From contig CAWEYR010000023.1 in the NCBI GenBank assembly GCA_963813345.1, positions 1 to 35,518 of the forward strand: a DNA stretch of 35,518 nucleotides. Reading direction: 5' to 3'. Every line of letters begins with the position of its first letter. The stretch's first letter is position 1. Under the pieces are notes generated by a model. The model saw only the letters and a list, made by a program, of their open reading frames with translations. It had not been told where the DNA came from and made no database searches. The DNA is from CAWDDA01 sp963813345. Its GTDB lineage: Bacteria; Acidobacteriota; Blastocatellia; RBC074. This document shows, piece after piece, positions 26,212 through 34,483 of this stretch. The translations under genes and the position numbers were made by a program.

Positions 26212-26345
26212 GGGGTCAGGGGCCAGGGGTCAGGGGTCAGTTTGAGTTCAAGCTTTAGCTTGTGGTTGGAACGACTGAAGACCACAAGCTAAAGCTTAAA
26301 CTCAAACCCTGACCCGACTGCCCGACCCCTGACCCCCGACCCCCT
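26212..26345. repeat. Heptamer-capped palindrome (copy C, heptamer GGGGTCA)
   Basis: Four tandem GGGGTCA-type heptamers (26212-26239, one with GGGGCCA) lead into GTTTGAGTTCAAGCTTTAG and CTTGTGGTTG. The complementary arm is at 26281-26307 after a 12-base tip, followed by degenerate inverted heptamers (TGACCCC, CGACCCC) to 26345. It sits between the LIC_10091-like gene and the REC/kinase gene. Confidence 0.95.
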
Positions 26346-26353
26346 TCTTCTGC

Positions 26354-26359
26354 TATCAT
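26354..26359 (+). promoter_or_regulatory. Possible -10 element before the REC/histidine kinase gene
   Basis: TATCAT lies seven bases before the GTG start at 26367, with no Shine-Dalgarno between. This is similar in spacing to the TATAAT before the SEDS gene and may indicate a leaderless message. No convincing -35 hexamer is present. Confidence 0.3.
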
Positions 26360-26366
26360 CCCTGCC

Positions 26367-27468
26367 GTGACCAAGCCGTTTCAGGTTCTGCTAGTCGAAG
26401 ACAATGCGCTTGATACACAAATCGTCAAAGCGCTGATTCTCACTTCGAAGGGTGAATTTGAATGTAAAGCTACCGGCACTCTGGCGGGTGCGCTGAAGTG
26501 TATCGCCGCCTCCCGTTTTGACGCTATTCTCCTGGATTTCAATCTTCCCGATTGTGACGGCCTCGAAACATTTCTGAAGCTCGAGAAGTACGCCACAGAA
26601 GTAGCAATTATCCCTCTGACTGCAACCGATGACGATCGCCTTGCTATCGAAGCAGTCAGGCGCGGGGCGCAGGACTATCTTGTTAAGGGCGCCGTGACCG
26701 GGCCATTGCTTCTTCGCTCACTTCGATATGCCATTGAACGAAAGCAGATCCGGGCAGGCGCTCAGGCGGTCACGCGACGAGCTTGAGATTCGAGTAGCTG
26801 AACGGACGGCTGAGCTGAGAGCGCTTTCGCACCGGCTCGTCGAAGCTCAGGAAACAGAACGACGTAAAATAGCGCACGAGCTTCATGACGAAGTGGGACA
26901 GGCTTTGACTGGCCTCAAACTTGTTCTTGGAACAGCAGTCCGCCAGTCCGATGAGAAACGGCTCGAAAGTCTGGTCCAGGCGCAGAATATGCTGAGCGAT
27001 CTAATGGGGCGAGTTCGCGATCTTTCGCTCGACCTTCGACCAAGCGTGCTTGACGATCTGGGAGTCCTTCACGCGCTACTCTGGCACATCGAGCGATATT
27101 CAAAGCAAACGGGTGTTCAGGTAGACTTCACTCATGAGGGTCTCGATGGCCGCAGATTTCGAAGCGAGATCGAGACAAGCGCCTTTCGAATAGTGCAGGA
27201 AGCACTCACAAATGTGGCGCGATACGCAGCGGTTGATCGCGTTGATCTCGATGCTCGGGTGGAAGGCGGACTCCTGACAATACAGATCAAGGATCAGGGA
27301 GCCGGGTTCGATGTCGATGTCGCGCTCGCTGCGCACCGATCGATCGGTCTCGCAGGAATGCGAGAGCGAGCCGGACTCCTCTATGGATCACTGACAATCG
27401 ATTCATCTCCCGGTAAGGGAACCGCAGTTACTGCGCGCCTTCCGCTTGATCTCGTCGAACGAGGCTAA
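26367..27468 (+). CDS. REC domain-HisKA_3 hybrid histidine kinase (frameshift near 26752)
   Basis: An N-terminal receiver domain ('VLLVEDNALDTQIV', 'DAILLDFNLPDCDGL' with phospho-Asp, 'TATDDD', 'QDYLVKGAV') leads through a coiled coil ('RRSRDELEIRVAERTAELRA') into a NarX/DesK-type kinase core. The H-box is 'ERRKIAHELHDEVGQAL', the N-box region is 'EALTNVARYA', and the ATPase glycine motifs are 'DQGAGF' and 'GLAGMRERAGLL'. An extra base in CGGG near 26752 splits the two halves, and correcting it fuses them into one protein of about 366 residues. No membrane span is seen, so it is cytoplasmic and presumably controlled by phosphorylation of its REC domain. The start is a GTG without a clear ribosome site. 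The NarL-type regulator follows by 6 bases and is the likely phosphate acceptor. Confidence 0.87.
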
Positions 27469-27474
27469 GCTCGA

Positions 27475-28122
27475 ATGATAACCATCGTTCTCGCCGATGA
27501 TCATCACATCGTTCGTCAGGGACTTAAAGCACTCCTTGAAACAGAGACCGGGTTTCGGCTTGTTGGTGAAACTGGCGATGGTCTGGAGGCGGTGAGAATT
27601 GTCGAGCGACTTCAGCCTCGGGTGTTGGTGTGCGACCTCATGATGCCAGGCCTGAACGGCCTCGAGGTTACCAGACAGGTGACGCACAAAACGAGGACGC
27701 GCGTCGTGATTCTATCGATGCATGCGAGCGATGCTTATGTTTCAGAAGCATTGAAGAACGGTGCCAGGGGATATGTGCTCAAGGATTCGCAGTCTTCCGA
27801 ACTTGTGCGCGCGATTCGCGAGGTAGCGGCGGGCCGCCGCTACCTCAGTCACCCTCTCTCCGAGCGCGAGATCGAGCGTTACAACCAGAAATCGCAGAGT
27901 GGACATACCGATCCATTTGATTCGCTGACAGGACGTGAGCGCGAGGTGCTGCAACTTGCAGCCGAGGGACTCACAAATGTTCAGATATCTGAACGGCTTT
28001 TTATCAGTCCGAGGACGACTGAGACTCATCGTGCAAATCTGATGCGCAAACTCTTCCTTCAGAACCAGAGCGAACTAATACGCTACGCAGTCAAGCGCGG
28101 CATTATCACAGTCGATGGATAA
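27475..28122 (+). CDS. NarL/FixJ-family response regulator
   Basis: A 215-residue two-domain regulator. The receiver has 'ADDH' acidic residues at 8-9, phospho-acceptor Asp54 in 'VLVCDLMMPGLNG', 'LSMHAS' and Lys in 'YVLKDS'. The C-terminal LuxR-type helix-turn-helix reads 'LTGREREVLQLAAEGLTNVQ' then 'ISERLFISPRTTETHRANLM'. It starts six bases after the kinase stop, a classic paired two-component system. Targets are unknown. The stop is followed after three bases by a long heptamer-capped palindrome lying between it and the convergent kinase gene. Confidence 0.93.
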   Translation: MITIVLADDHHIVRQGLKALLETETGFRLVGETGDGLEAVRIVERLQPRVLVCDLMMPGLNGLEVTRQVTHKTRTRVVILSMHASDAYVSEALKNGARGYVLKDSQSSELVRAIREVAAGRRYLSHPLSEREIERYNQKSQSGHTDPFDSLTGREREVLQLAAEGLTNVQISERLFISPRTTETHRANLMRKLFLQNQSELIRYAVKRGIITVDG

Positions 28123-28125
28123 GAA

Positions 28126-28266
28126 AGGTGCTGAGGTGCTGAGTATGGGGTTTGAGTTCAAGCTTTAGCTTGGGGTTGCATTCCGCAGATCATGCAGGTC
28201 TCAGAATGCAACCACAAGCTAAAGCTTGAACTCAAACCCCTTACTCAGCACTAGCACTCAGCACTC
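28126..28266. repeat. Heptamer-capped palindrome (copy D, most complete)
   Basis: From outside in: GGTGCTGA-type repeats (28127-28143), then GGGGTTTGAGTTCAAGC, TTTAGCTTGGGGTTGCATTC, a ~20-base tip, then the complementary arm GAATGCAACC, ACAAGCTAAAGCTTGAACTC, AAACCCC, then TACTCAGCAC, TAGCACTCAGCACTC to 28265. Each arm is about 58 bases and almost fully complementary. It fills the whole gap between two convergent genes and overlaps the stop of the membrane kinase by two bases. Confidence 0.96.
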
Positions 28267-30007
28267 AAACTGGATTGATCGATTGAGTGGGCTCTACTGT
28301 CTGCTCTCGCTCTGCCGCCGTTGCTTCCTCACCTCGCCACGGTAGAGAAACCGTGAATGTGCTGCCACGGCCGACTTCACTTTGAACGCTGACGGTCCCG
28401 CCGTGCGCCTCAACGATATGTTTGACGAGTGAGAGACCGAGGCCGCTGCCTTTTACGTCGTGAACCAGCCCGGTGCTTACGCGATGAAATCGCTCAAAGA
28501 TCTTCTCGCGCTCTCCGGCGGGAATTCCAACACCAAAGTCGGTCACTGAAATAGTTGCAAACTCAAACCTTCGTGCGATTTGAATGATGATATCGCGTGA
28601 TGTGCCGGAGTATTTCACCGCATTATCGAGCAGGTTGACGATTACCTGTCCGATCGCTTCGGAATCGATTATCACCGGCGGCAACGGGCTGCTGCTCGAT
28701 TCGACCTTGACGTTGAAATGATCCTGCTGCAGCCGCACATCAAAGGTCTTGATCGCATCCAGAACTACTTCTGTTACGTCAGCCTGCTGGAAGCGGTAAG
28801 TCTTCTGTCCGGACTCGATCCGCGAAAAGTCCAGAATATTGTTGATTAGCTGCGTCAGCCGGCGGCTCTCGGTTTCGATGTACTCGCCATACTCTCTGAC
28901 TTTCGTCTGATCTCGTACTCTTCCCAGCCGCTGGAGCTCGCCAAAGACGCGAATCGATGAAAGCGGCGTGCGCAATTCGTGCGAGACGTTCGAGACGAAA
29001 TCGGTCTTCATCTGCGAGAGCTTCATCTCACGCGAAGCGGCGCGCAGCGCGTAGATGATCGCACCAATGATGATGCCGGTCATGAGAAGCGTCAGGGAAA
29101 GGTTGTTCAGCAGATATCGCTGTCCAATTACTTCCTGAGTCGCTCCGAGGGATTTGATGCCGACATACCAACGCGGAAAGACGAAAGATAGCGGTACTTT
29201 CAAATCCGCGTTGGCGACAGTCATTGGTTTCGTTGATGCTACGACATTGCCACCGTCGTCGAATGCCGCCAGAGCGAGGTCCGGATCGTCGCGCGTAAAG
29301 TACGCGCGTCCACCTTCAGCTAGTGCCTGAGGCAACAGCTTTTCACGGAAATACGCTTTGTCAATCACCAGTCCGGCGATGCCGATGAGATGCGAATGCT
29401 CGTTCGTTACTGGTTTGAGAATGATCGGATTCTCAGGGTCGCTTTCGGCAAAGTGAAACTCTGTGCCGTTTACTGTCAGTCCGGGTGCCTTCTCAGACTT
29501 TCCGTAAGAAGCCTGCATATTTCGCCAGAGAAGCGTCATCCAGGGTGCGCCGGCAGCAAACGCCGCCCAGCCTTCCTGTGGCGGTGAGCCGTCCAGCATG
29601 ATTCCGGTTGCGGTGTCGTACATGGCCAGAATCCGCAAACCCTTGGGCATCCAAAGAGTCAATATAAAGTACTTCTTGACACCCTCTTTGTCCTTCTTCT
29701 CGAAGTGAGCCTTGACCGCTTCATCCAACGCATCCGATGTCATCGACTTGTCGATCAAATCCGACCGGAAGAGTGCCGGAGACAGATCATCGAATGCGTG
29801 CTTTGCCTTTGAGAGGTAGAACTCCTGTATCTTGTCGTCCACAAGCGCCAGACGCTTGGTGATCGCCACTCTCTGCGCCGCAGGCAGCGCCTCGCCGAGC
29901 TTCTGCAGCGAGCGATACTGAACGAGCAGATTCACGAGCAACGCGACCACAATGATCGCGACGCCGATCCAGACAACATGTCTTTTAAGAAAGCTTATCC
30001 AGTTCAT
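28265..30007 (-). CDS. Membrane sensor histidine kinase
   Basis: A 580-residue kinase. There is an N-terminal membrane span (about 12-30, 'VVWIGVAIIVVALLVNLLVQ'), an extracytoplasmic sensor region (about 31-300), a second span (about 302-321, 'LSLTLLMTGIIIGAIIYAL'), then the HisKA core 'SHELRTPLSS' with phospho-acceptor His343, N-box 'LLDNAVKYS', 'DFGVGIP', 'FERFHR' and 'GSGLGLSLV'. The sensor region is long but has no motif I can name. The start at 30007 (GGG just upstream) is chosen over one 60 bases earlier because the membrane segment then sits at the N-terminus. No response regulator lies beside it on this strand; the convergent NarL-type gene has its own kinase. It is an orphan sensor by context. 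Confidence 0.9.
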   Translation of the reverse strand: MNWISFLKRHVVWIGVAIIVVALLVNLLVQYRSLQKLGEALPAAQRVAITKRLALVDDKIQEFYLSKAKHAFDDLSPALFRSDLIDKSMTSDALDEAVKAHFEKKDKEGVKKYFILTLWMPKGLRILAMYDTATGIMLDGSPPQEGWAAFAAGAPWMTLLWRNMQASYGKSEKAPGLTVNGTEFHFAESDPENPIILKPVTNEHSHLIGIAGLVIDKAYFREKLLPQALAEGGRAYFTRDDPDLALAAFDDGGNVVASTKPMTVANADLKVPLSFVFPRWYVGIKSLGATQEVIGQRYLLNNLSLTLLMTGIIIGAIIYALRAASREMKLSQMKTDFVSNVSHELRTPLSSIRVFGELQRLGRVRDQTKVREYGEYIETESRRLTQLINNILDFSRIESGQKTYRFQQADVTEVVLDAIKTFDVRLQQDHFNVKVESSSSPLPPVIIDSEAIGQVIVNLLDNAVKYSGTSRDIIIQIARRFEFATISVTDFGVGIPAGEREKIFERFHRVSTGLVHDVKGSGLGLSLVKHIVEAHGGTVSVQSEVGRGSTFTVSLPWRGEEATAAEREQTVEPTQSINPV

Positions 30008-30107
30008 CCCGATAAGTTTAGCACGCCACGCTCTTGCCTCACCTCTCCAGCTGAACGTATGAAACATGAAAATAGTTCAATTGAAGAGGAGAGGAGAGCG
30101 CTACTCT

Positions 30108-31141
30108 TCATAGTTGAGAAAAAGGGTTGAAAACATGCCGCTCGGGAGCGCCAGGCTCTACCTCACGGCGCCTCTTCGTCAAACGCTGCATCTCGGGCGT
30201 CTCAAGATTCTCCTTCGTCAGCAATTTGACCCCCGTGTCTATCAGCCGTGCGCGGCTCCTTGCCGTTCAATTTGTCAACGATAGTCTTCACGCCTTCATA
30301 TCCCATCCGATATGGATCCTGAAGCACCAGCGAATCAAGAGCACCTGCCTTCAAATCCTCGATCAGGTTCGGACTTGAATCGAAGCCTACGAGCACGACT
30401 TTCCCCTGCAGATTCTTTTGTTTGATCGCTTGCACGGCTCCAACCGATGATGACTCGTTCGAAGCGAAGATGCCATTCAGGTCGGGATGCGCCGTCAGGA
30501 TGTCGGTCGCCCTGTCCAGCGATTTCGAGCGGTCCGCGTCTCCGTAAAGAAACTGCACGATCTGAATGCCGGGAAACTTTGCCTGAATCGTCGCCTGGAA
30601 TCCTTCCTCCCGCTGATCGGTCGAAACCGATCCCTTCTTGACACCGAGAATGGCTATTTGCCCTTTGCCGCCAAGCCGCTCTCCAATCCGCTCGGCTCCC
30701 ACAACACCGCCCTGACGGTTGTCTGTAGCCACATACGATACGTACTTATCCGTCGAAATGCCCGAATCGAAAATTGTGATCGGAATTCCGGCCTGGTTTG
30801 CGCGCTGAACGGCCGGGACCAGCGAGTCCCCGTGCGAAGGAGCGAGAACTATTCCATCAACCCTGCTTGCAATCGCGTCTTCAACGATGTTGATCTGACT
30901 GGTGTAGTCGGTCTCCTGTGCCGGTCCTTTCCATCGGATCTCGACACCAAGTTCTTTCCCCGCCGCAAGCGCGCCTGCTTCGACGCTCTTCCAGAAGAAA
31001 TGAGATACTCCTTTCGGAATCACCGCAATTACTTTCTTTCCATCATTGCTCGCGCGATTGCATCCCGTCGCCGCTCGCCAACACGACTGTGATCGACAGA
31101 AGCACCATTCCCGGAAAGAATATTCCGGTCAGCCTTTTCAT
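30108..31141 (-). CDS. Sugar-binding lipoprotein of an ABC transporter, RbsB type (two frameshifts)
   Basis: A periplasmic-binding-protein-like (Peripla_BP_4) protein: 'IAVIPKGVSHFFWKSVEAGA', 'DGIVLAPSHGDSLVPAVQRA', 'GIPITIFDSGI', 'NGIFASNESSSVGAVQAIKQ', 'VVLVGFDSSPNLIEDLKAGA', 'LVLQDPYRMGYEGVKTIVDK'. The N-terminus 'MKRLTGIFFPGMVLLSITVV', followed after a frame break near 31060-31085 by 'ATGC', reads as a lipobox, so it is probably lipid-anchored. A second break near 30240 restores 'DTGVKLLTKENLETPEMQRL', the usual end of this family, then a tail encoded by repeat DNA to a TGA at 30108. Start 31141 (or 31151, in frame). It follows the dehydrogenase gene by 20 bases. No permease or ATPase gene is adjacent. 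Confidence 0.85.
30144..30158. repeat. Half-copy of the GGGAGCGCC repeat
   Basis: GGGAGCGCCAGGCTC is the same as the first half of the 3868-3892 hairpin, but the returning arm is absent. It lies inside the corrected 3' end of the sugar-binding protein gene and encodes part of its last residues. Confidence 0.7.
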
Positions 31142-31161
31142 TATTCCCATTCTTTTCCGCC

Positions 31162-32307
31162 TTATTGAGATGAGCTTAGAACTGCGACGCCTTTTATGTA
31201 TCCGTCTTCGGTATGATCCTTCGCAAATGCAGCCGGGACGTCCTCGAGTTGCTTATACAGATTTGTGATTATCCCGGACACCTCGATTGTGCCGCTTTCG
31301 ACCAGCTCCAACGCACGCCGGTAAATAGTGGGCCGGCCATCAGCGTCAAACCCGCCCGACGCACCTATCGGCGCCACCAGGGTTGGCTCGAGAAACTGAA
31401 TGTTATTCAGGACACCAAGGTCGACACCATGCTGGCCATGCCCATAGAGCAGCACCGTCGCCTGTTTGCGCAGTAGTCCGGGCATCTCTTTGAATGTCGA
31501 AGCAATGCCCGCCGCCTCAATCAGATAATGTACGCGCTCGCCATCGGTAAGTTCGTTCACGCTCGAGACGACATCGTTCGCCCGAGGATCGATCGTTGTA
31601 GCGCCGTAGCGTTCAGCAAGGCGCCGCCGCCCGGGATTCGGTTCACTTACCATCAACAACCCTTCGAATCCGATCACCTTTCGCAAATATTGAACGAAGA
31701 GCAGACCGGCAGGCCCCGCGCCGAGAACGAGCACGTTTCGAATCTTGTTTTCGCCATCAAACCGATATCTCGATTGAGCCTTCGCGGCCGCGTTTGATGC
31801 ATGAATAATGCATCCGAGCGGCTCCGACAACGCAGCATGATGAGGCGCAATCCCGCTCGATATCTTCACCGCATTTCGAGCCGGAACCGCAACCATCTCA
31901 GCCAGTGCCCCTTGAAGACCGGTTATCCCGTGCTCTGCATATTCTGCACACTGGTGCGAATTACCCGTCGCGCAGTACTCGCACAGCACGGGCTTATTGC
32001 GGCTCGAGCAGCTGATTCCCTGGTCCACAAGAACACGATCGCCAATGGCAAGGTCACTGACATTGCGGCCCACCTCAACGATCTCCCCGCAGAATTCGTG
32101 TCCAAGGATCTGGGGCGCAACCCTGAGCGGCACAGGTTGGCCGCGCTCATCAGTGTGATAGTTTGCATGTCCCCCGTAAATGTGAAAATCAGTGCCGCAC
32201 AAACCCACCGCGTCTGTTCGAACAAGAACATCGTTGGGCCCGGGTCGCGGCGCTTCGACGTCGCGGACCTCGAACTTCTGACTGTCATATAGAACCAGTG
32301 CTCGCAT
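31162..32307 (-). CDS. Zinc-dependent medium-chain dehydrogenase (sorbitol/threonine dehydrogenase type)
   Basis: A 381-residue MDR-superfamily alcohol/polyol dehydrogenase. Catalytic zinc ligands are Cys37 ('GLCGTDFH'), His70-Glu71 ('GHEFCG') and Glu162 ('SEPLGC'). A structural-zinc cluster is visible as Cys100, Cys109, Cys112 and Cys120. The NAD-binding loop is 'VLGAGPAG' (194-201). The substrate is undetermined; sugar alcohol or sugar acid is likely given its neighbours. It starts two bases after the epimerase stop (TAA TT ATG), so it is probably translationally coupled. The sugar-binding lipoprotein gene follows. Epimerase, dehydrogenase and binding protein therefore look like one catabolic unit on the minus strand. 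Confidence 0.92.
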   Translation of the reverse strand: MRALVLYDSQKFEVRDVEAPRPGPNDVLVRTDAVGLCGTDFHIYGGHANYHTDERGQPVPLRVAPQILGHEFCGEIVEVGRNVSDLAIGDRVLVDQGISCSSRNKPVLCEYCATGNSHQCAEYAEHGITGLQGALAEMVAVPARNAVKISSGIAPHHAALSEPLGCIIHASNAAAKAQSRYRFDGENKIRNVLVLGAGPAGLLFVQYLRKVIGFEGLLMVSEPNPGRRRLAERYGATTIDPRANDVVSSVNELTDGERVHYLIEAAGIASTFKEMPGLLRKQATVLLYGHGQHGVDLGVLNNIQFLEPTLVAPIGASGGFDADGRPTIYRRALELVESGTIEVSGIITNLYKQLEDVPAAFAKDHTEDGYIKGVAVLSSSQ

Positions 32308-32309
32308 AA

Positions 32310-33289
32310 TTATGTGTCGATGTCGCTCGTATCAAGTCGTCCTTCATCACGCAGCAGTGCGAAACGATCCATGGTCTCTTTGATGCCAGCCGTATAGGGT
32401 GTGTGATTTACCTCTCCCAACAGCCTCTGCAATGCCGTGTCATCAAGCTCATCCGGGATTGCCATCGGCTGATCATCAAAGGTTATCGATCCGCGAGCCC
32501 TTGGTGCAAGGTCCTCAATCGCTGAAACAATCTCTGCAATCGAAACCGTGTCTCCATGTAGATTGAAGACGTGAGCGCCATCGATCTTCTTTCGGGCGCA
32601 ATTGATGAATGCATCGGCGCAGTCTGCGGCGTAAAGAAAATCAGTTCGCCCGCCAAATCGAATGTGAAACGGTCTCGCAAGCACGGCTGCTTTCATGGCT
32701 TTTGTCGGGTCTGAAGTAACACCAAAGTCTCGTCCCACACCGTAAACTGTCAAGGGCCGCAACCCTATGCTCGAAATTCCATTATCAAGAAAGTAGACTC
32801 GCGCGTTCTCTTCATTGCATCTCTTGAAAGCACCGTAGTGCGATGTAGTGCTAGTGGCCTCGTGCTCACTCGCGGCATGATCCTCAGGCTTTCCGAAGAC
32901 TGCAGCCGAGCTTGCATAGACGATCTGTTGCACCTGGTTCTTCGTCTTCAATGCTGCATCGAAAACGTTGATTGTGCCAATCACATTGACCATTGCGCCC
33001 AGTCTCGGATTGGCGCGGCACGTGGGTACCTGCAGGCCGGCCAGATGAATGACATGCGTCACAGCATCTGCTCGTTAATGACGCGCAGTACCTCGTCAGG
33101 ATCAGTGATGTCTCCTTCGACGAAGTTAGCGCGCGCGATCTCGTCCTCGTCGATAATCGACCTCAACCGCCGCGGATCCGCGCTGTTGTCAAAAATCACA
33201 ACACGTGACCGCTCCGCGAGAAGACGCTTGACTACCCAGGCGCCGATGAAACCGTGCGCTCCAGTTACAAGAAAGACTTCAGCCTTCAT
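32310..33289 (-). CDS. NAD-dependent epimerase/dehydratase, extended SDR (frameshift near 33062)
   Basis: Extended short-chain dehydrogenase. Rossmann 'TGAHGFIG' (9-16), 'VEGDIT' (Asp), 'VIHLAGLQ', 'YASSAAVFG' (Ser) and 'YGAFKRCNE' (Tyr-x3-Lys) are all present, so the active site is complete. The frame breaks at 'INEQ' near 33061-33066, and a one-base correction resumes 'VTHVIHLAGLQVP'. The repaired length is 326 residues, typical of UDP-glucose 4-epimerase-like or sugar epimerase enzymes; the exact sugar is not assignable. It is the first gene of the epimerase-dehydrogenase-binding protein set. The ribosome site is weak. A heptamer-capped palindrome lies between it and lpxC upstream. Confidence 0.9.
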
Positions 33290-33313
33290 AAGCTGCGGAA
33301 TGATAGCGGAAGT

Positions 33314-33419
33314 AGTGGCCAGTGGCCAGTGGCCGGTGTTTGGAGTTCAAGCTTCAGCTTGTGGTTGGTAGCTATAGAACACGCTAAAGCGTGAACTCGA
33401 ACCACTGGTCACTGACCAC

Positions 33420-33422
<3 letters not shown>
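33314..33422. repeat. Heptamer-capped palindrome (copy E, heptamer AGTGGCC)
   Basis: Three tandem AGTGGCC (33314-33334) precede GGAGTTCAAGCTTCAGCTTG and GTGGTTG. After a short tip, the returning arm CACGCTAAAGCGTGAACTC (diverged from AAGCTTG to AAGCGTG) is followed by CGAACCACTGG, TCACTGACCACT, which are inverted heptamer-like units. It overlaps the last bases of lpxC and lies between lpxC and the epimerase gene. Confidence 0.92.
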
Positions 33423-34268
<846 letters not shown>

Positions 34269-34406
34269 TCGTGCCGCATTAAAGCAAATAAAGGGCCGAC
34301 AACGAAGTAAAGAAGTTAGAGGCTTTCAAGAGGAAGTAGTGTTGCAATTGCGCCACAGCCAGAAATTTGAGGTAGTGCAAAGGAGAGATAACGGTAACGG
34401 ACAGCT

Positions 34407-34435
34407 TTAGGAGTCCTTACTACCGAGCGTATAAT
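34407..34435 (+). promoter_or_regulatory. Probable sigma-70 type promoter of the CHAT/TPR-type gene
   Basis: TTAGGA (34407), a 17-base spacer and TATAAT (34430-34435) lie about 50 bases before the ATG at 34484. The -10 is perfect and the -35 is weak. A consensus AGGAGG stands just before that ATG, so this is an ordinary leadered message. Confidence 0.5.
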
Positions 34436-34483
34436 ACGCGCACATTCCCAGCCCCGGAGTATCGGTACCAATCAGGAGGTAAC

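Noticed and set aside
527..33289. Programmed ribosomal frameshifting in the broken genes
   Set aside because: The breaks occur in unrelated families that do not use frameshifting, lack a common slippery heptamer, and need both insertions and deletions.
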